From Dallia pectoralis (Eukaryota; Chordata; Actinopteri; Esociformes; Umbridae), in NCBI GenBank assembly GCA_029465975.1, contig CM055756.1:786470-850469 (forward strand): a stretch of 64,000 nt of DNA, in the 5' to 3' direction. The notes beneath the pieces are model-generated. The model was not told where the DNA came from. It did not search any database and saw nothing but the letters and a program-made list of their open reading frames with translations. The position numbers and the translations under genes are program-made. Shown here piece after piece: positions 11,995 through 23,327 of this stretch. Numbering within the stretch: the first letter of the stretch is position 1; the number at the start of each line of letters is the position of its first letter.

Positions 11995-13075
11995 CAGGCC
12001 CGCATTAATGCACGGGCTTACTGGGGCTGAAGCCCCAGGGCCTATGAAAACAAGGGGCCTATCATAAGCCAATAAAAAAATCACATTGTTTTGTAATTTG
12101 TCGAATTTTCTGTCAATCACTTGATATTCATGTTTTTGGCTGCTGATTGATCCAATTTACAAGTGACCCACGTGGGAAGCATGATATGACAGCGTATCAG
12201 AATGTAGAGAAACAGTTGCGTCAACTTCTCTAGTAGTCTATTCAAATTTGTGCTAGTCACAGAGGCTGATATCAAAATGTTGAGAAAGAAAAAGTTTGAG
12301 AGGTGCTCATAAACTAAAAATATTGCGACAGAAAGAAAACAGTGAGAAGGAATTGTTAAAAAAGATTCCAAAGCTAACAGGATTTTTTAAACCTGCAAAT
12401 GAAGGTGAGTCGAGCTCATTCAGCGGAGCACCGATGAACAGTGGAGAGGACCAGCAAACAGGCGGGCAGTGTTAATTTCGTTATAATTTTCGTAATTATT
12501 TTGTCAACAACATTTTTTAATAGACGAAAACGTGGTGCAGCCCTGCACATAGACAGACAGCGCGCGAGGACTGAATTGAGCTCTCTCTCGCGTCTGAATG
12601 GACAAATACACACCACATTATGTCTAAATGTCCGTTTTGGAGAGTATTCACGTAAACACAGTCGGTTATGTCTTTACAGAACGTACAGTTGTGAGAATAT
12701 CGGATGTGCAACAGTGCAATTGGATCTGCACACTCGGTCTTAAAGTGACAGTGCGTAATAAACCTAATGCCGTCTGTCCACTAAATATTAATCAAACAAC
12801 AAAATAAAAAGAGAAAAGCATTCACTGCTCTTTAATAGCTGTAATTGGGATTAATTATACTTAAATTATACAAATAAATATGTATGCTTGAAAGAATATT
12901 TACATTGCTGTTGTGGATTTTTTATGGAATTCTGTCTTCGTTAGGCTATATCTCCCCGAGAGAAACTTATTTCTGCTTTTGTTGTATATAGACAAACGTG
13001 ATCATTAGACTTTTTTATTGTGGGCCTAAAAAACCTCTCAGCCCCAGGGCCTAACGGCAGGTTAATGCGGGCCTG
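11995..13075 (+). mobile_element. non-autonomous hAT element with 8-bp target duplication
   Basis: The segment starts CAGGCCCGCATTAA and ends TTAATGCGGGCCTG, an exact 14-bp terminal inverted repeat. A second nearby inverted motif is GCCCCAGGGCCTA. It is flanked on both sides by CATACAAC (11987-11994 and 13076-13083), the 8-bp duplication diagnostic of hAT transposons. It interrupts the LINE at 10500-13896, so it is the younger insertion. An internal stretch at 12337-12406 encodes a remnant of a transposase N-terminus and is annotated separately. Nothing like a complete transposase with the catalytic or dimerisation domains is present. Confidence 0.88.
12337..12406 (+). pseudogene. remnant first exon of a Tip100/ZNF862-like hAT transposase
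   Basis: In one frame this reads ENSEKELLKKIPKLTGFFKP, close to the basic leader ending in a TSFF-type motif found at the start of Tip100-like hAT transposases and ZNF862-like proteins. It is followed directly by AAGGTGAGT (GT at 12405), a good splice-donor consensus. The element therefore looks like a deletion product of an intron-containing autonomous copy. Only about 23 codons survive. The family identification is from memory of the motif and is moderate. Confidence 0.5.
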
Positions 13076-13896
13076 CATACAACACCAACCACTGCAAGCT
13101 TTACACAAACAGTAAGTCGGCTGGCCGTCGTTAATCACTCGGTGTTTAACTCATTGGTACCAACTCATTCACAAGTCTCTGCTTGGCAAAGTCCCGCTGT
13201 ACCTAAGCTCTCTAGTTTCCATTGCTCTACACACCAGCAGTCTACGCTCAAGTAGGTATATTGCCTTAGTCACCCTGAAATCCAGCAGAACATTCGGCCG
13301 CCAATCCTTTCAGTTGGCAGCCGCCAATGATTGGAACGAATTGAAACCCTCATCTCACCAGTTGCCTTTAAACTACTCCTGTCTGAACACCTGTCTGATC
13401 TCTGTACCTGTTAACTGTCTTTAACCTCTTCTCACTTATGCCATGCCCTTTTTGCACAGTGGACTTCTGTCCTGCACTGCTGTCATGCCTGTTGACATTC
13501 TTGAATCACTTTATTTGCTCAGATATTCTCAAATGCTTTTTCCCCCATAAACTCAGTCATATAATCCATCCCCTCAAATGACCTACCTGTTAGACACACT
13601 TGAATCTTTGTACATATTGAATATAGATACTCATTGTATGTTTTATATATTTGTTATTGCCTCAGCAATGCTGCGCAACTGACCTACATGTACCTAATCC
13701 TGTATTATCTGTATATTGACTCTCTACTTGATCCTGTATTGCTTTGTTATGTCCCAATGCTATTTGCACTCTTGTATTTATTGTGTAACTGTATATTCTC
13801 CTGCATATTTTTCCGCCTGGTTTTGGCCAGGTCACCATTGCAAATCTTTTTTCCTCAATCGGCCTACCTTGTTAAATGAAGATTAAATAAAATAAA

Positions 13897-16800
13897 CCCT
13901 ACATATGCCTACTAGGCTTGGTCTCTTGTCGGTCTGTTCAGGTTGTATGTTTTGCTCTGTTTGTACTGTACGTGTACGTTTGAAAATGTGTGTTATAAAG
14001 GCTGCAGCTAGGAGTCTTTGTACCTCCAGCCATCTGATCACTGTGTTTGACATCTTGCCTGTCCCCGACTACGATTCCTGCCTACTCCTTAAAAAATACG
14101 GGTTCAAACGTTACCTGGTCTCCGCCTCTGTGTCTGCGCTTGGGTCCATTGTTCCGGTCGTTATAGTTTAGACACCTTAAAAACGTTTAGTGATTGCAGG
14201 TTTATTTATTCCAGATTCACAGTTAAGGATTTAAAAGAGCCTGTTTCACAAAAAATCTAAAGAGCCCCTGTGGGTTTTAGAATGGCACCACTACAGTCAG
14301 TATGTTGAGACTCCGCCAACCAGCCGAAGCCCAGAGCAAACATAGCAGGCTATACTTATAAACACTTGATACTGTCATCAAGGGCCACGCTGTGGCTGGA
14401 AGTTCTCACTATGCCCCTCTCTCTCCCACACATCTCCCCTGGGATGGCGGCACCAAGACAGTCAGTAGGAGGATGGCTTGAGACAGAAAATAAGGGATGC
14501 AGCTGGGCTCATACCGGATTTAAGGCTTCCCTGTGTTACATCAAAGGTATGTCATTTCTTTGCAAAGAGGATAAACAGAGATGTTCATGAACTCTTGTGA
14601 ATTACCTACTTACCTGCCTAAATGGTTCCTAAAATACATTCTCATCCTCATCAAAATTATAATAAAGATAAATACAGGGTGATTTGACAAAGAAGTGCAC
14701 TTTTACATGTCACTATTGAACACATTGGTCAAACATAAACAGCATAGACAGAACACTGTATTTGAGGCTCTAGGATAGACTTACAAAGCTGATGATTGAA
14801 TTCAGGTTGTCCAATCAATGACATGAAATTCAAGTTTGGGTCGCTTTGCTAAACAGTCTCCAAATATTTTAACCGGTTTTGTTTGTTCTGTTGGTGGACA
14901 TCTCTGTCACGTTGTCCAGTTACTGAACACTACTCTGCTTAGGCCCCAGTCTGGATCAGGTGACCCACAGGAGGAGGGGGAGTGTTTGGTGTCAGCAGAT
15001 CTCACCCTAACCCTCCTTCCAAGACGCATATCCCGGCAGACCCCCAAACCCCTCCCCCAGAGGTTGAGAAAGGGAAGAGGGAAGAAGAAAGAAGAGAGTT
15101 TAGATTTAACAGTGGTTAGGAAAGGTATAGTGCTAAGGGGATGAAGTGTTTAAACACCGTGACCATCTCAGGTTTGTTGTGGCTTAATGAGCTCAGGGAA
15201 GGTTTTGTTTGGGTTTAGCCCGGGCCCAGTACATCTGTAACACCTGTTGAGAAAAAGGATTTCACGCTCAATTACCAATCACCATTCGTCTATTTTACAT
15301 CATTTTGTGCGAAGATCCTTAATCTGATCGGGACACTATGATGCTTTCCAGCGAGATAACGGACAAAGAGAAATGTGAAGCATTGTAACGCTTTAATGTC
15401 TGGGCTGTTGATCAAAGACAACGGGGATCTTCTTATTCTTCTCCTATACAACTTGTATATACTGTGTGTGGACCTTTACACCGGGTCCTCTAACAGGTTT
15501 AAAAGGTGGCTTTTGTAGTGTTTATGTTGTACCTCTGGCAAAACACCTTGTTTGTGTCCGTAAGAACTTTAAATGTCTTCAAAGAGTTTTTGTTGGTGTT
15601 GAACACGCAGTGTGGGATTCTAATATTATTCCAGTAGATTAATCATCAATATCTGAACCATTTTTTAAACAAAGACGATAATCTTACTTTAAGCACTCCC
15701 TTAGTCTGTGGTTCAAGTCTGGCCATTATAAAAAAAAAATCCCTGAAAGATATGTGCGGATTGGATAGTGGTACCCAAACCTGTTCACATATTTTATCAT
15801 GTAGTAACATCCAGCTGTCATTCATGATCATGAATGAACCATGTTCGATTGAGACATTTTTATCAAGTCTAAGTTGCACACATTTCAGGTTAGAAGTCAT
15901 CATGGAAACAGGAGTGCCAGGAGTGCATCCAGCCACCAGTAGTCACCAGTTAGAACTTGTACATCATTATGTTTGAGAGCAGCAATTGAGGGCTGCAACG
16001 TTGCGATTTTTAAATGATTATCTAAAAAACAGGTTTAATTTTGCACCAGAATCTTTGTGTAATTGTTTTGTCTGTACATCATTTATTGATTGAATTTCAA
16101 TTGTTGACCTAGTATTGCATGCTTGTTTGCATTTGTGCATGTAGGTCTTTGTGTGATTTTTTTTTTTATGTATGCTTTTGCTCAAGAGATACTATGAAAT
16201 AATTTTCTTGATTTGAGGTTGCTGCAGTCTCAGAGGCAATCATTGAGTGCTTTATTCATTGATTAAAGGAGCAATTCACACCTTTCTGTATTCAGCTCTC
16301 ATGTACATAATTACCTACCCTCCTACAATACCCACAATACACAGTGGCAGCATCCTATCACAGCCCTCTATAATCATCATACCACAACAGTGATTATCCA
16401 AATCTACTTTATGATCACCTTTTGGCATCGTCCTCTGAAGTTAATGTGAGAAAATAAAGACGTGAGACTGAGACATTGACAGAGCAAGACAGTAAATGTG
16501 AGAGTTATAGCAAAAGAAATAGTAGGGCAAAATTATCCTCTAAAGACCACAATATGCACCCATGGAAAGTAAACCCTGTGTGGTTACAACACGATTACCC
16601 AGCATGCAAAAGGAAATTCCTTAATGCTGCTGCCTTACACACATAATCAAAATGCCTTACACCGGCATAATCAAATAATCTCTGGTAATCCTGCCAATCT
16701 AATAGTTCTGTTGCAGATAGCATCAGAGACGGCTGCTTTGAAACATCCCCGTCCTCCCAGAAGTGTGTGTTTGGTGTGTGTGGTTATCAACATGGACATC

Positions 16801-18396
16801 AGCCAGTAACCCAACTGGCTCTGTACACTCGACCGCTAATTCTGTTACGCTTTGTTCCCGCGACTACTTTCTCCCACTTTTATTTATTTATTTTCTTTCT
16901 TCATTTCCTTACTTTTAAGTGGACTGACACACAAGCTCTGTTTCCCAAAATGGGCTTCCTGTGTTAGGCGAGAGGTAGGTGGGGGGCCATTATCCAAACA
17001 CACGGAGATGTGAGCGGGTTTTATGGAAAATGAAAGAGGGAGAGAAGGTGATTAACGTGTGGTGGCGAACCGGGGATGGAGGAAAGGTAATAGTCAGAAT
17101 ACAGTAGCTCTTTGGTGTCTTTAGAGTTAAACATGTCCTTCATCAAAACACATTTTCTTCTCTGAGGCCCGACTGCAGCCAGTCATGTCTGTGTGTGTTT
17201 TACTATCTTGAGAGGAACTGTTCCACACGCAACCTGTAGCACAGGGGCAGGAGATAAAACACAACATTAACGGAAAGGTCACCACAACCATTTTTGTATC
17301 ACAGACAGACCGTTATCATAATCACTGATTCACATTGGCCTTTCTGATAGAGAAAGTTGTGCTTCTGAGTGTGGGTAGACAATTTTTGTGCTAGTTGCTA
17401 CTTTGCCTGACTAATCATTGGCTCCGTTTAAAACAGCACAAACAAGACACTACCTGGTGCATCTCTCAGAAAGAAACACCAAATCAACAAAAACATAAAC
17501 ACTCCAGTCAACTCCACGGCAACCAGTGACACATAAGACAACCTAGGTGTCCAGGACTACACGGCTATCTGACTTAGATGAAGAGATAGCACCCTAACTG
17601 AACAGTTTAAAAGTGTCTGGAAGCGATCTGGCTCTTGTTAAGGGGTCCAGCTAGGAAGATAATTCTTATTCTGGGGAGAAGTGGGATCTTATCAGACAGT
17701 TAAGTAACAAAGCTATGTGGAGACGGTTTCTGATTTCACTTGATATATCGGGTGGCGCTGGGGTGTTAAAAGCAACAGCAGTGTCTTTTATCTCTGCTCC
17801 GACCACCAGACAGGGTCTGTCTTCCTCAACGCTTTCGTAGATTATGCAAAATGTGCACATTTTTCTGTAATAGTTCAAATGTTTTTTTTTCACTTCCATT
17901 GGCATACACTGGGACAAGCTGAAAGAAGGCATATGGATATGTTCCCTTGAAACGAGGGATACGAGCGTGGTGCTATTTGTAAATTAGAACTGTCCACTGT
18001 CTCGTTGTCGTCCCATGAATTAGGAAACTATATTTAGTGTATTTTTAGCTACCCAGCGCTAAACAACAATAGCAGGCTCTTTGCCATTTTCTCGCGCTTC
18101 CTCCTTCAATCAGCCTGGACTCTTGGAGGCATGACGGCATGTCGTGCGCTGAAAGCTACTCCGTCTGGAATGAACAGGTCTGGTTGCCACTAGCACTCAA
18201 TCCGTTGTTGTTACGGGCCCAGTGATACGGGTACTTTATATCTTTACATCTTTTTTTAACAACCACAAGAACAGCCGCGGTATCTCGTATCATTCCCTGG
18301 GACGGCTGGTGGAGGTAGCTCGTCAACTGCTTACTGCTGCTTGGAATCTATGACGTACGCTACGAGCATGAGGTGAAAGTGTACGGCAGATTGAAG
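13897..18396. other. unassigned DNA with one LTR-like scrap
   Basis: No gene is supported over 4.5 kb. A short part at about 14050-14165 resembles the U3/R pyrimidine-rich prose of Ty3-type LTRs (CTGGTCTCCGCCTCTGTGTC, GCGCTTGGGTCC), but no termini were found. A T9 run lies near 16160. The other open frames (for example 14836-15144 and 15646-15936) have no motifs and are probably chance. Confidence 0.4.
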
Positions 18397-18528
18397 TGCT
18401 GTGTCAGAACCAGAAGTCTGCGCTCCTCTATGGGACAGGGGACACGCCCCCCGCAGGCGAATAGAGGAGATCAGGCCAGATCTAATTCACCTGTGTTTTA
18501 AGTGCACCTGGCTCTCATCAAGGGTGGG

Positions 18529-18537
18529 TTTAAATAG
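18529..18537 (+). promoter_or_regulatory. TATA-like box in the 5' LTR
   Basis: TTTAAATAG lies about 130 bp inside the LTR and upstream of the presumed R region, a usual place for the pol II promoter of such an LTR. The same box is at 20211-20219 in the 3' LTR. Transcription itself is inferred. Confidence 0.5.
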
Positions 18538-18946
18538 TCCACTGGGATTCGAGGCTGGCGCGAGGTATTGTTCGTTTGACGACTTTCTGAGCGCTATTAG
18601 AGACTTTTCCTGTTTGCTATTTCATGTGTACCAGTCCGTTCTTGCCTGTCCGTTTTGACTCCGATTTCTGCCTAATCCCTGTATTCTGCCTACCAGTGAC
18701 CCGACTACCTGCCTGCCCACGTTTCCTGTCTACGCCCGTCCCTCCGGTACTGTGTACGGACTCTGCCTGCCCGAATACGACCCCTGCCCGCACGACCATT
18801 CTCTTGCCTATTGCTATTGTGACCCGACTACCTGCCTGCCCACGTTCCTGTCTACGCCCGCCCCTCCGGTACTGTGTACGGACTCTGCCTGCCTGAAAAC
18901 GACCCCTGCCCGCACGACCATTCTCTTGCCTGTTGCTATTTGTTGC

Positions 18947-18952
18947 ATTAAA
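18947..18952 (+). promoter_or_regulatory. ATTAAA polyadenylation hexamer in the 5' LTR
   Basis: The hexamer lies about 60 bp before the LTR end, consistent with the R/U5 border. A matching copy is in the 3' LTR at about 20629-20634. Confidence 0.45.
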
Positions 18953-19032
18953 TCTACATCGCGCAGTCGCGACTGGAAACATCTCTCTGTCTCTGGGGCG
19001 TTCATTACAGAATACCTCGCCCAAAAGATACG

Positions 19033-19874
19033 ATGGATCCAGCGACCGCATCAGGAGGAGCGGAACAGGGAGGTCCACAGATCGCGGATACACCCCCTAT
19101 CTCGCAGGGGGCCCCTAACCTGAGTGGGGCTGCCCCACCCATCGCCCTGCCTAACCGCTATGACGGGGCTCCCGGGAAATGTCAGGGATTTTTGCTGCAG
19201 TGTGCTCTCTACGCCAATCATCACCCGGGCCAGTTTCCCACGGAGCGGAGCAAGGTGGACTTTGCCATCTCCCTCTTGACCGGGAGCGCATTGGACTGGG
19301 CCACTGCTCTGTGGGCGGCGAGCAGCCCGGAACTCAACTCCGAGACGCTGTTCACCAATCACTTCCGTGAGGTGTTCGATCACCCAGTGTCCGGACGCAG
19401 CATTGGGGATCAGCTCTATGAGTTAAGGCAGGAGCTCGGCGGGCCAGCGAGTACGCCTTGGAGTTTCGTACCCTGGCAGCGGGTAGCGGATGGAGTAACG
19501 CCGCACTACTAACTGCGTACCGTAGAGGACTGAGCAGGGGATTACAGGCGGAATTGGCTTGTCGAGGAGATGTGACAGATCTCAGCCAGTACATCCGCAT
19601 GTCAGTCACCGTTGATAATCTGCCCCAGGAGCGGAGGTCTCCAGGGTACACTAGTTCGAGACAACCCCGGTACCGCCCACCACAGGATCGGGAGAGAGAG
19701 CGGGGGTGTGAGGAGATGCAGTTGGGACACTCACCCCTCACTATCACTGAGAGGCGTCGCCGACTGCGAGAGGGATTATGTTTCTACTGCGGAGAGACGG
19801 GACACATGATCAACCAGTGCGAGCAGCGGCCTCCCTGGTACAGCAACGCAGCCGTCATAACACCCCGCCGGTAA
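19033..19874 (+). pseudogene. gypsy Gag, broken by a frameshift
   Basis: Gag builds the virus-like particle that packages element RNA. The first frame (19033-19512) carries the capsid-like part, with FPTERSKVDFAISLLTG and SALDWATALW, a signature of the Sushi-type Gag family that also gave rise to PEG10/RTL proteins. The homology then moves to another frame (EYALEFRTLAAGSG, from about 19449) that runs to 19874. That frame has a CCHC zinc knuckle with C, C, H and C at residues 108, 111, 116 and 121 of the 19458-19874 frame (about 19779-19820). The shift lies at about 19437-19450, in the middle of the capsid region. It is therefore a mutation, not the programmed shift some elements use between gag and pol. 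The start at 19033 (MDPATASGG) is natural, just after the LTR. Confidence 0.88.
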
Positions 19875-20070
19875 GCCCTTCGTTCAGATTGAATATCACA
19901 TCCAGACAATTCTATGTACCTGTTACACTGTCTGTGAATGGATACCTGCACGAGACGTTCTAGATCCGGCCCTGAAGACGGCTTTCCATTCTGCTCGTCC
20001 CGAGCGTCCTGCACCTCGGCCTCGAGGGAGACCACCAGGTCGGCACTCTAGGGCGTCAGGAGCCGCCCGT

Positions 20071-20082
20071 GGGGAGGGGGAT
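20071..20082 (+). promoter_or_regulatory. polypurine tract
   Basis: GGGGAGGGGGAT lies just before the 3' LTR and is the expected primer site for plus-strand DNA synthesis in an LTR retrotransposon. Confidence 0.75.
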
Positions 20083-20084
20083 AC

Positions 20085-20691
20085 TGTCAGAACCAGAAGT
20101 CTGCGCTCCTCTATGGGACAGGGGACACGCCCCCGCAGGCGAATAGAGGAGATCAGGCCAGATCTAATTCACCTGTGTTTTAAGTGCACCTGGCTCTCAT
20201 CAAGGGTGGGTTTAAATAGTCCACTGGGATTCGAGGCTGGCGCGAGGTATTGTTCGTTTGACGACTTTCTGAGCGCTATTAGAGACTTTTCCTGTTTGCT
20301 ATTTCATGTGTACCAGTCCGTTCTTGCCTGTCCGTTTTGACTCCGATTTCTGCCTAATCCCTGTATTCTGCCTACCAGTGACCCGACTACCTGCCTGCCC
20401 ACGTTTCCTGTCTACGCCCGTCCCTCCGGTACTGTGTACGGACTCTGCCTGCCCGAATACGACCCCTGCCCGCACGACCATTCTCTTGCCTATTGCTATT
20501 GTGACCCGACTACCTGCCTGCCCACGTTCCTGTCTACGCCCGCCCCTCCGGTACTGTGTACGGACTCTGCCTGCCTGAAAACGACCCCTGCCCGCACGAC
20601 CATTCTCTTGCCTGTTGCTATTTGTTGCATTAAATCTACATCGCGCAGTCGCGACTGGAAACATCTCTCTGTCTCTGGGGCGTTCATTACA
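20085..20691 (+). repeat. 3' LTR of the gypsy element
   Basis: It is identical to the 5' LTR apart from one C fewer in the GCCCCC run near its start. It has the same TATA-like box (20211-20219), the same internal 123-bp duplication and the same polyadenylation hexamer. Confidence 0.92.
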
Positions 20692-20696
20692 TGCTG

Positions 20697-22199
20697 ACCC
20701 AGATCACCACATTATGTCATGTTGTCATGACTACCAAACAGTCCTCTGTTTGTGCGAATTACAATGACTTAAACCCACAATCTTTATGAATCTTTATGAA
20801 CCTTACGGCACCTTTTCCTGCGAACAGGATTTGGACAAAAAATGTAGGTTTGGGATTGGAGACCATTCGTCCCTACAGAAATTCTCCAGATACTTCAGAG
20901 TCCTTAGTCCTCCTTTGTGGACTCACTTTTTCAGCTCACCCCACAGGTCAGGTGACCTGTTACAGCCATTGATAAAGCTTAGGAGGTATGTATTGGATTG
21001 TTCTTCAGCTGACAGATCCCATATCAACACAGTTTTTGCTTCCTGCAGATGCATACAGGTTTTCATCTGACATCTCTCAGAGTGCATGTTGCCATGTGTA
21101 CTAACAAGGTTTCCAGGGCATTTGTCTACCAAACAGCCTACAATATCACAGATTCATCAACATACTTGACAGGGGATTTTAGGCTATTTTCTGCCTGACC
21201 ATAACCATAATTTCTGCATGCAGAAACCTGCCTCTGGTGCTTGTAGCCAATAAGCTAAATTGTCATTAGAACATAGAACCGAGTTCCAATCAATGTTCCT
21301 ATGTCCTTTAGCAAACTCAAAGTGCTTACATTTGTGGTTTGGTGAGAGAATAAACTTCCAAGTCAGGGCTATTCTTCCAAACAAGTTTTGGGCCTTGCGG
21401 TGGCCTTTAAATATAGTAATAGAAACTTGGTAAACCAGGACGTAAACCTTAGAAAATGATTTTCTTACTACTAGAACTATCCTTCTAACTGTATACGAGA
21501 CAAAATACATGTCTTCTCTTCCCAGGATGTTCAGGTCAAACCAGTGGTTTTACATTTTGGAATTATTGCCCTAGTAGTGGAGATTTTGGTGGAGGAGACT
21601 TTGAGACATCTCAAGCTAGTAATCATCTATTACATATGTTGACACAATGTTTTTATATTTAAATAGGATGTCAAGCATTCTGGAGAGCCCTATAAACCTT
21701 ATAGCACCTTAGAGCATATTTCTGAGAGTGCTAATGGGATACTAGGTTTTTTATTGCTGTAGCACCCCAGGGCCCAGCACTGACGAACAAATAAAATGTT
21801 AAGCCATTTATTTGACATTTTCTATATATTTACTGTCAATAGAATATAGCACGATAAATTGCATTTATACATTGGGGTTTCTTTACGTTTATTTTATGAA
21901 ACATTCTATTGGCTCTGGTATTTATTTTAAACGTTTGGTAGTGTCCATAATAGACAGGGTTGGTTCTGGGGTATACCAACAACCCACCAATAACCAGTGT
22001 CTCATTGTCTCGAATGCTCTGAATGTGCAGCCACAATGTAAAGTTGAAACAATGTTAACAACGTCATTAGAATGTTGTGTCTTAGTTGGTTACAGTATTG
22101 TTTGAGAAAACATTCTATTGTGAAAACATTCCACAATTCTTCTGTCAAAACATGATACATCTGTACCTACTCCTCTTTCCTTTCTCTACTTTTGCCCCT
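20697..22199. other. unassigned non-coding DNA
   Basis: Short chance frames only. No gene or element is recognised. Confidence 0.5.
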
Positions 22200-22976
22200 G
22201 CCACTAGTCTTTATCCACAACTCTACCCTGCTGTGTTTACTTCTGTCTCTGCTTCTCTCTCTACCCTGCTGTATCTACCTGTCTCAACTTCTCTCTCTAC
22301 CCCAGTCTCTACATCTGTCTATATGTCTGTCTCTACCTTTGTGTTTATGCCTGTCTCTTTGTCTGTCTCTACTTTTGTCTAAACGTCTGTCTCTACTTCT
22401 TTCTACATGTCTGTCTCTACTTCTGTCTACATCTCTGCAAATACGTCTGTTTCTACATCTGTCTCTACTTCATCATCATCAATCATCAATCACTTCTGTC
22501 CCTACTTCTGTCTATATGTCTGTCTCAACTTCTGTCTCTACTTCTGTTTTTACTTCTGTCAATATGTCTGTGTTTACATCTGGCTCAACTTCTGTCTACA
22601 TGTCTATTTCTGTCTCAACTTCTGTCTATATGTCTGTCTCAACTTCTGTCTCAACCTCTGTCTATATGTCTGTCTCAACCTCTGTCTATATGTCTGTCTC
22701 AACTTCTGTCTCAACCTCTGTCTATATGTCTGTCTCAACTTCTGTCTCAACCTCTGTCTATATGTCTGTCTCAACTTCTGTTTCAACTTCTGTCTATATG
22801 TCTGTCTCAACTTCTGTCTATATGTCTGTCTCAACTTCTGTCTCAACCTCTGTCTATATGTCTGTCTCAACTTCTGTCTCAACCTCTGTCTATATGTCTG
22901 TCTCAACTTCTGTCTCAACTTCTGTCTATATGTCTGTCTCAACTTCTGTCCCAACTGTTCCCTTACCTCAACCTGA
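22200..22976. repeat. 12-bp minisatellite (TCTGTCTCAACT / TCTGTCTATATG)
   Basis: From about 22387 to 22955 the sequence is a nearly regular alternation of two 12-mers, TCTGTCTCAACT and TCTGTCTATATG. The 5' part (22200-22390) is a degenerate TCTGTC/TCTCT-rich run. Because 12 is a multiple of three, all frames tend to stay open, giving apparent proteins of STSV/YMSV type on the plus strand and RQKLRQTY type on the minus strand. These are repeat artefacts. A TCATCATCAATCATCAATCA interruption lies at about 22471-22490. Confidence 0.93.
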
Positions 22977-23189
22977 TAGTCCTTTCAACATATATTAGGC
23001 TGCATCCTTAGGAAAGGGTTTGCTGTTAACCTGTTGGAGCTCACCACCCAGGAGGTATCTTAACCCTGTCCTGTCAAGAATGTCCTACGTCTGTTCTAAA
23101 TGTAGCACACTATGAAGGCAAACTGATCTACACATATATGTGCTACCAGTCAGTCATTCTTTGTAATCAAATGGTAACAACAACAGCCA

Positions 23190-23238
23190 ACACACAGACA
23201 CACACAGACACACAGACACACACACACACAGACACACA

Positions 23239-23325
<87 letters not shown>
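23190..23325. repeat. CA microsatellite, 136 bp
   Basis: It starts as CACACAGACA units and becomes about 42 uninterrupted CA pairs. Confidence 0.97.

Positions 23326-23327
<2 letters not shown>

Larger units (their letters stand above)
10500..13896 (+). mobile_element. 5'-truncated LINE (L2/Rex1-like), split by a hAT insertion
   Basis: The element starts within the linker ahead of the RT domain (FWDTVKSLENKL at about 10600). It runs through the RT domain at 11005-11937, is interrupted by a hAT element at 11995-13075, resumes with a LINE C-terminal region (WNELKPSSHQLPL at about 13330-13370), and ends with a tail: GGCCAGGTCACCATTGCAAA, a TTAAATGAAGATTAAATAA motif and an A-rich end near 13896. 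The endonuclease domain is absent, as expected for 5' truncation during target-primed reverse transcription. I assign the jockey superfamily from the RT and tail, but the exact clade needs a tree. Confidence 0.8.
18402..19009 (+). repeat. 5' LTR of the gypsy element
   Basis: The LTR begins TGTCAGAACC and ends CATTACA. It contains a TATA-like TTTAAATAG at 18529-18537 and an ATTAAA polyadenylation hexamer at 18947-18952. Within it, a 123-bp block is duplicated in tandem (18696-18818 and 18819-18940) with a few differences. The same duplication is in the 3' LTR, so it existed before insertion. Confidence 0.92.
18397..20696 (+). mobile_element. Ty3/gypsy LTR retrotransposon, internally deleted
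   Basis: Two LTRs (18402-19009 and 20085-20691) differ by only one C in a C-run, so the insertion is recent. The whole element is bounded by TGCTG at 18397-18401 and TGCTG at 20692-20696, an exact 5-bp target duplication. The internal region is only 1075 bp. It has a frameshifted gag (19033-19874), a few codons that look like the protease start (about 19876-19962), then abruptly a pol C-terminal tail (RPAPRPRGRPPGRHS at about 20008-20052) and a polypurine tract. RT, RNase H and integrase are missing. The copy could move only with proteins supplied in trans. Confidence 0.92.

Noticed and set aside
14836..15144. 102-codon plus-strand frame ending in a basic KGRGKKKEE stretch
   Set aside because: The composition follows a purine-rich tract. 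No motif or start context.
18617..19093. 158-residue minus-strand frame in the gypsy LTR
   Set aside because: It is the antisense of the duplicated LTR block and is present in both LTRs. No motif is found.
19430..19460. Programmed ribosomal frameshift in gag
   Set aside because: The shift lies inside the capsid region, not at a gag-pol border, and I see no slippery heptamer there. A simple indel is more likely.
22604..22998. Long open frames of MSVSTSVY and RQKLRQTY type on both strands
   Set aside because: They are forced by a 12-bp tandem repeat, have opposite-strand equivalents and no non-repeat part. They are not genes.
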